Shown: positions 52,967 to 61,759 of the stretch, piece after piece
Layout: each line of letters begins with the position of its first letter
How positions within the stretch are numbered: position 1 is the stretch's first letter
Source of the DNA: an uncultured Ectothiorhodospiraceae bacterium
GTDB lineage: Bacteria > Pseudomonadota > Gammaproteobacteria > UBA9214
Length of the DNA: 64,000 nucleotides
Direction of reading: 5' to 3'
NCBI GenBank assembly: GCA_947259415.1
Contig: CAMYMI010000002.1
Location: forward strand, 237,991 to 301,990
The notes under the pieces: generated by a model
Database searches by the model: none
What the model saw: only the letters and a program-made list of their open reading frames with translations
What the model was told of the DNA's origin: nothing
Position numbers and translations under genes: made by a program

Positions 52967-53827
52967 ATGCATGTGAATTGCCGCGGAATTATCCAGCCTG
53001 GCGTGTTCAGAAGAATCGTTGAAATTAACTGGTTGAAGTCCCGGTTATACGGCGCGGCTATTGTCGTTGCATTGAGCTGCACGAGCGCATTCGGATCGTA
53101 TATTACAATGGCGACAAATTTTTCTGTCAGCATGAAACCGGATGGCCTGAAGCTTTCTGTCATGTCCGAGAACCAGGGAAATGTGCCTGCCCATGATGTG
53201 CGGTTTGAAATAATCATCGATGACACGGTGTCCGTCAGCCCGGTCGTGAAGATACTGGGTGTGCATGAAAAGACAGCCGTGGAAACATCCCTGGCAGATG
53301 TTCTGGAATATCCCGGCCGATACCCTCTCATAATCAGAACATACTACAAGGATGCGAGTGGTCACCTGTTTTCGGCCCTGACCGCCGGTTATTTTGATTA
53401 CAAGTCTACCGTCGAGCCAGCCGTATTCATAACCGGTCGCGCAACCGAGATTCCGGTTGACGGCAAGGGGAAACTGGCATTTATGCTGCGCAATGACGAG
53501 CCTGGTGGGCAGAAGGTCGAGCTTGAACTTTACATTCCAAATGAATTGTCTGTATCTCGTGAATACGCAGCTGTCGAATTAGGTCCTCATCAGGAGACGA
53601 CGATTGTATACGACGTTGAAAACTTTTCGGCACTGGCGAACAGCAGCTATCAGGTAGCTCTTGTGGGTCGGTACGAAAGTAGCGGAATTCATCTCGGCGC
53701 AGTCGGGTCGGCTGTTGTACAGATTCCAGCAGATGTGGAATCCGTGGATCAACCGATCTGGATATGGCTTGTATTAGGCGGGGTCCTGCCGGGCATTATC
53801 ATTTTTCTGCGACTGCAAAAACAATAG
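52967..53827 (+). CDS. Membrane-anchored periplasmic beta-domain protein, unknown
   Basis: A 286-residue protein with a signal sequence (about 22-43, WLKSRLYGAAIVVALSCTSA), two beta-sandwich-like regions and a C-terminal helix (about 263-281, IWIWLVLGGVLPGIIIFLRL) with a short basic tail. The text pattern 'LKLSVMSENQGNVPAHDVRF ... LPHQETT'-like resembles NEW3/CARDB-type domains that pack against membrane enzymes or bind sugars. The start at 52967 has a poor RBS, and the residues before the signal sequence may not be translated. It sits 76 bp after the flippase-like gene and probably shares its transcript, before the MITE copy breaks the block. Confidence 0.7.
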   Translation: MHVNCRGIIQPGVFRRIVEINWLKSRLYGAAIVVALSCTSAFGSYITMATNFSVSMKPDGLKLSVMSENQGNVPAHDVRFEIIIDDTVSVSPVVKILGVHEKTAVETSLADVLEYPGRYPLIIRTYYKDASGHLFSALTAGYFDYKSTVEPAVFITGRATEIPVDGKGKLAFMLRNDEPGGQKVELELYIPNELSVSREYAAVELGPHQETTIVYDVENFSALANSSYQVALVGRYESSGIHLGAVGSAVVQIPADVESVDQPIWIWLVLGGVLPGIIIFLRLQKQ

Positions 53828-53836
53828 ACTCAGACC

Positions 53837-54099
53837 CACTGCTGTCCCACTTATTTTCGATCATGTTAAAGCGGATCCCTCCACGTCACGTACAAATTTG
53901 TTTCGGCAGCCTATGAGACATGAAAGTTACAATCATATGGAATGGAGACTTATTCCTTCTCCCTTCGGGACTCTTTTCAGTACCCCCTTGAGGGGTAGAA
54001 GGCCAGGATGAGGGGGTTTAAATACAGGCAGTTATCTGTTTTGATCCCCTCTCCCTCTCCCTCTCCCTGTGGGAGAGGGGATTAAGTGGGACAGTAGTG
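53837..54099. mobile_element. MITE-like element, copy 2 (263 bp)
   Basis: Second copy of the element at 49346 in the same orientation. The ends are CACTGCTGTCCCACTTA and a right end with one mismatch (CAGTAGTG). The 9-bp flanks are ACTCAGACC (53828-53836) and ACTCAGATC (54100-54108), one base different. It carries an extra CTTTTCAGTACCCCCTTGAG-type segment absent from copy 1 and a CTCCCTCTCCC run. It begins right after the stop codon of the preceding gene. Confidence 0.85.
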
Positions 54100-54306
54100 A
54101 CTCAGATCACGGGGATGGTGGATTTGAAATGCCGCTGAATAAGAAACGCTTTCATGTTTGGATTCGGACATTGTTAATCGATTGTGCGCGATATCCAGGT
54201 GAGGTATGCAAGTTAACTGCCTGAACGCAAATATCCGGCTGCGTGTATACAACAATCTCATGTTGATATATCCCGTTGAAGCAGTACACGTCCTGACGGG
54301 TATCCT

Positions 54307-57300
54307 ATGGAAATGAATCCGTTGACACTGATAGTGGTTCGCCGGGCATGGCCGAGGTATTTCGCTTGGCTGTTGCTGCTGCTGCCGTTATCGACGGAAT
54401 CCGGCACTTCCGGTTTTGAGTACCAGGCGCACATTGATGCATCACCCGTCGGGCTGGACGGAACGCTTGAGCTTTCGCTTTCATCCGATGAAGCGATCTA
54501 TAACGTCGGGCTGGTTATCTGGTCTGCTGATCAAATTGTCAGGATCGCCGGCCCACGGACATGGCAAAAGCAGGAGCGTCATGATTTTCAACTGCACATG
54601 CCGTCAAGTCACCCCTTGCCAGGCAGCTACCATCTTTTGCTTGCAATCGAATATCAGGACAGCCAAAAGGCATGGCATGGCCATCCTTTTGCGATCGAGT
54701 ATCAATTTGGGGCCTCACGCGAGACGCCATTGCGGACGCCACAAGTTATGTTTAACGGGGAACGGCTGCGCTGGCAAACGGCCGGTGTCACCCCGGAGGA
54801 TTTGTCGTTAAGGCTGGCATTGACGCCTTTGTGGGAAGACATTAACCCGCTGACCCCGGATGATGATGCAATACAACTGATGCAACGGGCAGGTCGGATG
54901 GCCAAACCGGGGGGCATCTATCCACAGTTGGCGCGGTTGGACTGGAGCGATGGCGGGTTCCATCACAGCATGCTGATACCCTGGTCCATCCGTACGGACC
55001 AGCGGGGTCAGTGGCTTAAGTATACCGGCGTTGTTTCACCGCACGGTTGGTGGAGGTCTCCACAGTGGCTGAAAGTATTTTCGATTACGGTTGCCGCTCT
55101 TGCCCTGGTCTGGACGCTGATTGTATTCAGGCGACATGGAACTGCTTTTTCCCGTGACGGGGAATCCTCGATAGTTCGCTTTACGGGCTGGCTGCTGGCG
55201 GCAGGGATTTCCTTGTGGGTAGCGGACCACACCCGGCTGGACCTCTGGATTTTGCCTACCTGGGCGACCGGCGGTGACACGGCATCGCATATTCTCTACG
55301 CGAACGTATTCAGGGACTGGGTTGCACAAGGCCAGATATCGGGCTGGATGCCGGAAGTATTCATGGGATTCCCGGCATTCAGATATTATTTTCCCATGCC
55401 CTTCGTGCTGGGCGTGTCTCTCTCCGGGTTGCTCGGATTACCCGTCGCATTCAAATTCATCGCCATGCTGCCGGCAGTGCTGCTGCCATTTGGCACGTAT
55501 GTGATGGGTGCCTTGCTGGGTTGGCCGGTGGTGGCACGAATCATGGGTGCTGCGGGTGCCGCCGGATTTGTTTTGACGACAGGCACATCCATCTGGGGCG
55601 GTAATCTCATGGCGCAATTGGCGGGTGAATTTGCCTATAGCTGGGGTTTCCTCTGGACAGTTATTTTCTGGGGTGTACTCGGCTGGGCCCTGAGAAGGGG
55701 AGGGCGTGTCTGGATACTGGCCGCTTTGATGGAAGTGCTGGTCGCGTTCAGCCATGGTTATGCGCTGCTGACGGCCGGATTCGGAGCCTTTCTTTTTCCG
55801 CTGCTGTACCGTAACTGGAGGCAGGCGCTGCCAACGGTCCTGAAAGTCCACACATTGGCATTCTTGTTGTTGGGATTCTGGTTAATACCCTTGATGAGTA
55901 ATCTTCCCTGGACCATCCCCAATGACACTTCAATGTGGGTCGAGGACTGGAAGACGTTATGGCCAAAACAGCTCTGGCCTTTGGCTCTCGGGTTACCCTA
56001 TCTGATCGCCATAGTGATTGTTTCCCGCTCCGCGAGAGTGGGGATGGGCTTCCCCCTGGGGATCTGCCTGTTCGGCCTCACGACGTTCCATCTTGCACAT
56101 CAGATAGGATTGGCGGATATACGATTCTTTCCTTATGCCCAATGGGGACTGGCAGTCGCTCTGGCTGCGGGAACCGGATGGCTGATGTATCGATGGGTGC
56201 CTGTATCCATTTTATGGGCAGGCAGTGTGGTGATCGCATTGATGTCCTGGTGGGAGCCGGATACCGGTGCCATAGAAAACTGGTCACGCTGGAATCTTGA
56301 AGGCTATGAGGTCAAGTCAAGGTGGCCGGCTTATCGTGCGGTTGCTGACACATTGGCCGGTGACCTGATGGATGCGAGAGTCATCTTTGAGCATGACCCG
56401 GATAACAATGATACAGGCTCCACTCGTACCGTAGAGGCCATGCCGTTGTTCGGAACGCGCCCGGTAATGGAGGGCCTCTATATGGAGTCTGCCATCAGTT
56501 CCGCTTTTATTTACCAGCTACAGGCCGAGATATCGAACCGCCCGTCTTCTCCTTTATCCCGCTTCCCATCCAGCAAGGGAAGCATTGATGCGGCGGTCGG
56601 ACATATGAACGAATTATATGCCGATACCCTGGTGCTGCGATCGGAGCATATGAAGCAGCGTTTCAGCGAGGACGAGCGTTTCGAGGTAGTGTCCCGGGAA
56701 GATCCATTTCTTGTGCTGCGGCTGAAAAATACTGCATCCCGCCTGGTCGACATTTTAGATGGCCCCTTCGAAATCAAGTCGCGAGAGCGATGGATGAACA
56801 GTGCGTTCCGCAGATTCCGACTTTCCCATCCTTACAGTATGCGCGAGGTCTATCTGAGTCCTGACCAGGAGTGGCAGGCCGCCGCACAGGCAACAGGTGG
56901 CGAGGTACGCATACTCAGCATGGACCGGGAGCGGCTTGTCTTCGAAACCTCGGCCGTTGGCCAGCCTCATATCATTCGAATGACCTACCACCCAAAATGG
57001 AAGAGCGTGACAGGCGAGCCTGTTTTTCTCACAGAGCCCGCATTTATGCTGATCATCCCGGATCAATCCCGCGTTGATCTGCAGTATGCCCCGGTCACAG
57101 CAGACCGTGTTGGTATCGGGCTGACGCTGGCCGGTCTCGTCGGCCTCGTATTAATGGTGATTTTACCCGTGTCATCGTCTGTCCCTGTGAGCGTGCAAGG
57201 ACCTGCGCTGAAACCCACGACATTCGTACTGGCGGCTGCGCTGAGTGTGTCTCTTCTGAGCTGGTGGAACAATGCTGAGCGCGTATACAAGCAGGGGCAT

Positions 57301-57642
57301 GCACTGCTGTCGGAAAAGCGATTCGTGTCGGCATCCCGTGCCTTTGATCGCGCCTACCACGCCCGGAATGTGCCAGGTCAAAAGGCAGAGGCATTGTTCT
57401 GGGCAGGCCGCAGTCTCGAGTTCGTTGACGATTATGCCGGCGCGCTTGGTCGGTACAGAGAGCTCGCCAGCCTTTATCCTGATAACTACTGGGCTGCCGA
57501 ATCGCTGTACAGGATTGTGCTATTGGAAAGAAAGGCAAACAATGAGCGTGGTGCCGAGCGCGCCTATAATCAGTTGCTGCAGGATTTTCCGGGAAACAGC
57601 TGGACCCGGAAGGTCATTGAAGAGTGGGACAAAAGGCCGTAA
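54307..57642 (+). CDS. Large GT-C-like membrane protein (PTPS-related) with TPR tail
   Basis: A 1111-residue protein. A signal/anchor helix (about 18-32) leads to a periplasmic beta domain (36-145). A helix near 255 and some ten more between 290 and 655 form the membrane core, which resembles the '6-pyruvoyl-tetrahydropterin synthase-related' membrane family. The loop TGGDTASHILYANVFRDWV has the acidic residues expected at a GT-C active site. A soluble domain (660-935), two helices (about 940-957 and 972-985) and a TPR region (1002-1105, RYRELASLYPDNYWAAESLY) follow. GT-C enzymes take sugars from polyprenyl-phosphate donors, which fits the glycosyltransferase gene next door. A GT-C role is inferred from layout, not proven. 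Confidence 0.72.
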   Translation: MEMNPLTLIVVRRAWPRYFAWLLLLLPLSTESGTSGFEYQAHIDASPVGLDGTLELSLSSDEAIYNVGLVIWSADQIVRIAGPRTWQKQERHDFQLHMPSSHPLPGSYHLLLAIEYQDSQKAWHGHPFAIEYQFGASRETPLRTPQVMFNGERLRWQTAGVTPEDLSLRLALTPLWEDINPLTPDDDAIQLMQRAGRMAKPGGIYPQLARLDWSDGGFHHSMLIPWSIRTDQRGQWLKYTGVVSPHGWWRSPQWLKVFSITVAALALVWTLIVFRRHGTAFSRDGESSIVRFTGWLLAAGISLWVADHTRLDLWILPTWATGGDTASHILYANVFRDWVAQGQISGWMPEVFMGFPAFRYYFPMPFVLGVSLSGLLGLPVAFKFIAMLPAVLLPFGTYVMGALLGWPVVARIMGAAGAAGFVLTTGTSIWGGNLMAQLAGEFAYSWGFLWTVIFWGVLGWALRRGGRVWILAALMEVLVAFSHGYALLTAGFGAFLFPLLYRNWRQALPTVLKVHTLAFLLLGFWLIPLMSNLPWTIPNDTSMWVEDWKTLWPKQLWPLALGLPYLIAIVIVSRSARVGMGFPLGICLFGLTTFHLAHQIGLADIRFFPYAQWGLAVALAAGTGWLMYRWVPVSILWAGSVVIALMSWWEPDTGAIENWSRWNLEGYEVKSRWPAYRAVADTLAGDLMDARVIFEHDPDNNDTGSTRTVEAMPLFGTRPVMEGLYMESAISSAFIYQLQAEISNRPSSPLSRFPSSKGSIDAAVGHMNELYADTLVLRSEHMKQRFSEDERFEVVSREDPFLVLRLKNTASRLVDILDGPFEIKSRERWMNSAFRRFRLSHPYSMREVYLSPDQEWQAAAQATGGEVRILSMDRERLVFETSAVGQPHIIRMTYHPKWKSVTGEPVFLTEPAFMLIIPDQSRVDLQYAPVTADRVGIGLTLAGLVGLVLMVILPVSSSVPVSVQGPALKPTTFVLAAALSVSLLSWWNNAERVYKQGHALLSEKRFVSASRAFDRAYHARNVPGQKAEALFWAGRSLEFVDDYAGALGRYRELASLYPDNYWAAESLYRIVLLERKANNERGAERAYNQLLQDFPGNSWTRKVIEEWDKRP

Positions 57643-57699
57643 CAGGCATTGTCGTCTGTGAGTCGTGGACCCTGTGCCCGCAATCAGTTGTGCCCGGAG

Positions 57700-58650
57700 T
57701 CAGTGGGTGGTGCCTGAGTTGCTGTTCATGCCGATGAGGCGGCTTATCAGGCAGACAGGACGGCCTTTGATCTCATCGAACATCCGGGCCAGGTATTGCC
57801 CGATTACACCCAAACCGATCATGACAAGACTTCCCGTAAACAAGATCGTGATTTCCAGGGTTGCAAAGCCGCTGATTGCATGACCCGCGAGCTTTGACAA
57901 TATTGTCTCGATGCCAAGTATTATCGCGATGACGAGCATAACCAGGCCGAGAACGGGCACGATCATCAAGGGTAACGAACTGAATGCCGTCACTGTCTGG
58001 AGGGCATAACGTATCAGACCGAGTCCTCCCCACCTGCTCTCGCCGGATTTTCTGGGGGCGACATCAAAGGGCATGGAAACCTGCCGGTAACCAACCCATG
58101 CACTCAATCCGCGATAGAATCGTCCATACTCCGGCAGGCTTTTCGTCAGCACATCTACAACCCGGCGATCCAGCAGCTTGAAGTCAGAACTGTCGCGCAG
58201 GTCAAAGCCGGAGAGACGCGAGAACACGGCGTTGTAGACCGACGCCGTAATCCGTTGCAGGAAAGAATCTTCCTGGCGGTCCTGCTTCACGCCATGAACT
58301 ATCTCGGCGCCCTTGCGCCAGTGCTCGAGCATCTCGGGTATGAGGCTCGGCGGGTGCTGGAGGTCGGCATCCAGGGTAATGACGGCCTTTCCGCTAGTGT
58401 GCCTTAATCCGGCATAGAGAGCCGCTTCCTTGCCAAACTGGCGGGAAAGTACAATCCCTTTTATCTCCGGCGTTACGGCATGAGCGGCATCGATCACATC
58501 GGGGGTATCGTCCGTGGAGCCATCGTCCACAACGATAATCTCATAGCCGACACCTGTCGCATCGGCTATGGCCTTGAGGGTATCCAGGGTGTGAGGCAGG
58601 ACCCCGCTTTCATTAAAAGCCGGGATTACAATGCTTAATTCACAAGGCAC
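57700..58650 (-). CDS. Polyprenyl-phosphate glycosyltransferase (GT2, GtrB/DPMS-like)
   Basis: A 316-residue family 2 glycosyltransferase that loads a sugar on undecaprenyl phosphate at the cytoplasmic face. The catalytic domain has LSIVIPAFNESGVLPHTLD, EIIVVDDGSTDDTPD, TLDADLQHPPSLIPEM and the SSDFKLLDRRV stretch. Two C-terminal helices (about 225-250 and 265-290; FTGSLVMIGLGVIGQYLARM) match GtrB/ArnC-like enzymes. It is convergent with the GT-C-like gene, 57 bp away. The sugar is unknown. In the proposed system it would make the donor used by the 1111-residue protein. Confidence 0.9.
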   Translation of the reverse strand: MPCELSIVIPAFNESGVLPHTLDTLKAIADATGVGYEIIVVDDGSTDDTPDVIDAAHAVTPEIKGIVLSRQFGKEAALYAGLRHTSGKAVITLDADLQHPPSLIPEMLEHWRKGAEIVHGVKQDRQEDSFLQRITASVYNAVFSRLSGFDLRDSSDFKLLDRRVVDVLTKSLPEYGRFYRGLSAWVGYRQVSMPFDVAPRKSGESRWGGLGLIRYALQTVTAFSSLPLMIVPVLGLVMLVIAIILGIETILSKLAGHAISGFATLEITILFTGSLVMIGLGVIGQYLARMFDEIKGRPVCLISRLIGMNSNSGTTH

Positions 58651-59200
58651 GTGATCATTTCCTTTTCGTCGATGTTACTGATTTGCGGATTGAGGATCGA
58701 TACGGGTAGCGGGCGGCGTTCTGGAATCGGGTGCAGTGATTATGGAGTGTGCATAAACACTCGGGCCAACGCCAATCCCGGAGCGTTTCATGCTCGGGGA
58801 TATTGTACCTTAGCGACAAGGGGTCTTCAGCGATGCAGGCGATGTGGTCAGCCGCCAACAGACACCCGCTTAAGCAACTTTGGCTCATTCCATAGATTTA
58901 ACTGATCCATAGTCAGGGTATGAATGGATCTACCGGTTGCTCTAGTTAGATGATCACATCCTGCCCGGCGGCTTCCCGAATCTCCACCAGAGGCAGTCAG
59001 CAGCTATTGAGAGATATTACATTTCAAATTGAATCTGATAAGCCCTATCTGATTGTTATACAACGTCTTATTACGATAACACGGCTGACTTGTGTCAATA
59101 TTATGACTTATGCTATTGTTTTACAGAACTGCAAGCTCAATAATAGCGGCACAAAAAATCGATCAAAGAATTAAGAACTCAGGCTAACTGGGAGGATGGA
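58651..59200. other. 550-bp AT-rich intergenic region
   Basis: Upstream of both the glycosyltransferase (minus) and the second multihaem gene (plus). The right half (about 59000-59170) is notably AT-rich, with TTGTGTCAATATTATG and TATGCTATTG promoter-like strings, and GGGAGG lies before the ATG at 59201. No gene supported. Confidence 0.45.
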
Positions 59201-60463
59201 ATGAATTATTCGTTTGGGTTGGGGAGTCCCACGAAAACAACAATCGTTCACCTGAAAACCCTCCTGCATCGAGCCGGCCGCTTCGCCGCCGCGGTTTCAG
59301 GCGGATTCTTGCTGGGACTGGTGTTGGTGTCCCCGGCATCGGCCTACGACACTTACTACTCCGATCAGGCCAACAACACCGGTAACTGTGCCACTGCCGG
59401 CTGCCATGGGGTCTTTAATAGCGGGATTTACGAATCCCTGACGGCAGACGATCCGTTTTCCTGGGGTGATGACCTGATGGCCCAACACCAGAATTTTGGT
59501 ACGGGTCTGGGTTGCACCGATTGTCACTCCGGATTTGCGGCATCGGGGGTGACTATCGGGGCTTCAACGACTGGCAGGGCCTGTACCGACTGTCACGGGC
59601 GCGCCGGGGACGAAACCGGTACGGACGGACCTTTCGGTGGTGCCGGTACGGTACCGAATACCGGTGACGGCCTGCGCGCACAACATGCAAATGGGGGTGT
59701 GACCATCTGCGCCGTCTGCCACACTACCGATACCACCCCGGTTGGCGAGGATGTACTGCCACCGGCATATGATGCAATGAGCATTGATCCATGCGCTGAT
59801 CTGTTTTTTGGGAGTTTCGGGCTGGACAATGACGGCGACGTAGACCGCGATGCGGATGACACGGATTGTGCGCCACCAACCACCACAACGACAACGACAA
59901 CCACCACCACCACGACGACCGCGCCGCCGACGACCACCACGACGACCGCGCCGCCGACGACCACGACAACGACCGCGCCACCGACGACCACCACGACGAC
60001 GGCACCGCCGACGACCACGACGACGACCGCGCCGCCGACGACCACCACAACCACGGCGCCGACGACGACCACGACAACGACGGCAGCGACCACGACCACC
60101 ACCACCACGACCACCACGCTTGCGCCGGTGTTCGACCTTGATATCAGGCGCTTTCAGGTCACCAAGCGGATACGGCTGGGTGGCAGGAAAGCACCGGTGG
60201 TGACGATCAAGCTGGTGGTGAAAAACAACAGTGAAGTGTCCGGGACAGCCACCGCCACCGTTGTGGGGCGCCAGGGTACCAGCGAGCTGTATATGGTAAG
60301 CCAAACGGTAACCGACACTGTCGGTAATGGTTCAACGACGCTGGAGTTTTCTGTCGACCTGACGGGTAAAGGCGTCACACCGGGCACTATCGAGTGGAGT
60401 GCAACTTTCACAGATGGCGATCCGGATACTGACGCGGCAACTGCAACGACAATCGTCAAATAG
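59201..60463 (+). CDS. Secreted multihaem c-type protein with Thr/Pro linker, soluble paralogue
   Basis: A 420-residue paralogue of the gene at 49681, in opposite orientation. The N-terminal 20 residues differ, then LLHRAGRFAAAVSGG and the signal peptide are shared. Haem motifs are CATAGCH (63-69), CTDCH (105), CTDCH (128) and CAVCH (170). The calcium-loop-like DNDGDVDRDADD (209-220) precedes an all Thr/Pro/Ala tract (about 224-308). The C-terminal 110 residues (FDLDIRRFQVTKRIRLGGRK onward) form a beta-rich domain unrelated to that of the paralogue, with no membrane helix or sorting signal. It should be released outside the membrane or bound to a partner. Strong RBS (GGGAGG). Confidence 0.83.
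   Translation: MNYSFGLGSPTKTTIVHLKTLLHRAGRFAAAVSGGFLLGLVLVSPASAYDTYYSDQANNTGNCATAGCHGVFNSGIYESLTADDPFSWGDDLMAQHQNFGTGLGCTDCHSGFAASGVTIGASTTGRACTDCHGRAGDETGTDGPFGGAGTVPNTGDGLRAQHANGGVTICAVCHTTDTTPVGEDVLPPAYDAMSIDPCADLFFGSFGLDNDGDVDRDADDTDCAPPTTTTTTTTTTTTTTAPPTTTTTTAPPTTTTTTAPPTTTTTTAPPTTTTTTAPPTTTTTTAPTTTTTTTAATTTTTTTTTTLAPVFDLDIRRFQVTKRIRLGGRKAPVVTIKLVVKNNSEVSGTATATVVGRQGTSELYMVSQTVTDTVGNGSTTLEFSVDLTGKGVTPGTIEWSATFTDGDPDTDAATATTIVK
59262..59875 (+). repeat. Inverted paralogous repeat, right arm
   Basis: Partner of the arm at 50569-51163, about 8 kb away in opposite orientation. Exchange between the arms would invert the segment with the glycosylation-like genes and swap the promoters and first codons of the two multihaem genes. 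Confidence 0.75.
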
Positions 60464-60712
60464 ACATACAGTGACGATTGCCATCGGGTCATTCAGGCGA
60501 GCTATAAAAAAGCAGTAAATCTATGGTTATTGAGTTGATATCAAGGTGTTACGTGCGGAGGTATTCTTTCTGCTGGCCATAGCAAACCCTGTGATTTGGG
60601 CTAAGCTATCTAGACAGTGCCGGGTCTTCCCATGATCACATAACAGGAGCCGTCAGCGTTGAACGGTGCGAACTAACCGGCTATCCAGGGAAGGCAGAAC
60701 GTGGCCCGGATG

Positions 60713-60762
60713 CCTGCCACTTGAACCATCACAATAACCTGCCACTTGAACCATCACAATAA
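60713..60762. repeat. Perfect 25-bp tandem duplication before a ribosome binding site
   Basis: The 25-bp unit starting CCTGCCACTTGAACC and ending ATCACAATAA occurs twice head to tail, the second copy ending three bases before the AGAGGTG ribosome binding site of the gene at 60778. It may change the leader's structure or act as a paired binding site. Confidence 0.85.
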
Positions 60763-60777
60763 GAAGAGGTGTATGTT

Positions 60778-61578
60778 ATGAAATCAGTAAATTATCTCAT
60801 TATCGCGCTTACCGGGCTGGCACTCCTGCTGGCGGGTGTGGAAGGCCAGGCCGCAAAGAAACAAAGGCCCGGCGATGTGGGGGTTGGCGATGACTGGAAA
60901 CAAGGGCGCTTTGACTTTGTCTTCGACAACCACATGGATACCCACGTCCAGCTCAAGTATGACGAAGACAGAAGCGGAAACCCGGAAGAACTCTGGGGCT
61001 CGATGTATGTAATTTTCACCGACTCTCTGGGTAACTCGCTGGGCGATGACCCGGTTTCGGGTCTGCCGATTGGACGTCACCCGCGCGGTGCCTCTCACGA
61101 TGAGATCTGTGGCACTAGCAGCATGATCACCTGCGAAGTGGGCTGGCACGTCGAGGCCATACCGGCTGCCTTCAAGTTCCTGTTTCACGGCGGTGTCAAC
61201 GGCAATGATCACGGGATGTGGATGGTCAACCGGGCGGAGGAAGCCACTGCTCCAGCACCGGGCATGGTCATTCCGCAGCCGTTTATTCCCTCGCATGCCC
61301 ACTGGATCAGCAGCGAAAGCACCGACTCCCGGGCGGCCAGCGTTTCAGCGGCATGTGACAAGCCCAATGCCGGCCAATTGGAGTCCGCGGCGCCGACCGC
61401 CGTCAATGAGGTATGCCAGGGCTGGTTCATGGAGCTGAAGGCCGTGCATGCGCCATTCGCCTTTGAGCATGGTGGCGAACTGATCCCGATCTATCCGGGA
61501 GAGGACCTGCGTTCACATCTCAACATCATCACGAACTACACGGATTCGCCCGTGGTCCCGATTACGCCAACACGGTAA
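60778..61578 (+). CDS. Secreted protein of unknown function, His/Asp-rich
   Basis: A 266-residue exported protein from the ATG at 60778, with RBS GAGGTG seven bases upstream and a signal peptide of about 24 residues (IIALTGLALLLAGVEGQAA). The mature part is hydrophilic, with many H, D and N residues (FDNHMDTHVQLKYDEDRSGN, GRHPRGASHDEICG, NGNDHGMWMVN, FIPSHAHWI) and four cysteines that could form two disulfides. The histidine-rich segments could bind metal. I do not recognise a family. It is a single-gene unit with its own terminator, convergent with the multicopper oxidase. Confidence 0.75.
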   Translation: MKSVNYLIIALTGLALLLAGVEGQAAKKQRPGDVGVGDDWKQGRFDFVFDNHMDTHVQLKYDEDRSGNPEELWGSMYVIFTDSLGNSLGDDPVSGLPIGRHPRGASHDEICGTSSMITCEVGWHVEAIPAAFKFLFHGGVNGNDHGMWMVNRAEEATAPAPGMVIPQPFIPSHAHWISSESTDSRAASVSAACDKPNAGQLESAAPTAVNEVCQGWFMELKAVHAPFAFEHGGELIPIYPGEDLRSHLNIITNYTDSPVVPITPTR

Positions 61579-61599
61579 AGCGGCGGCCAATCACATCAA

Positions 61600-61624
61600 G
61601 GGGCCAGTGTTCACTGGCCCCTTT
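61600..61624 (+). terminator. Rho-independent terminator
   Basis: GGGGCCAGTG and CACTGGCCCC form a perfect ten-base stem around a two-base loop, followed by TTTCGATTT. It ends the unit of the secreted protein. Confidence 0.8.
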
Positions 61625-61759
61625 CGATTTCTGGCTCTTAAGCCCCGGGAATTCCATCTCCGCCTGTCAACAGGATTTCCGTTAAGTCCGGCAGAAACAC
61701 GGCCAGAATAGCTGAGCCCGGATGATCCTCGGGATGAGGTGAAGAGTGAATGCCGGAGT

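Noticed and set aside
59870..60120. CRISPR-like array of short repeats
   Set aside because: The repeats are in-frame codons of a Thr/Pro tract with no spacers; no cas genes are near.
60640..60712. Structured leader resembling a riboswitch
   Set aside because: Several short stems are possible but no conserved riboswitch core is recognisable.
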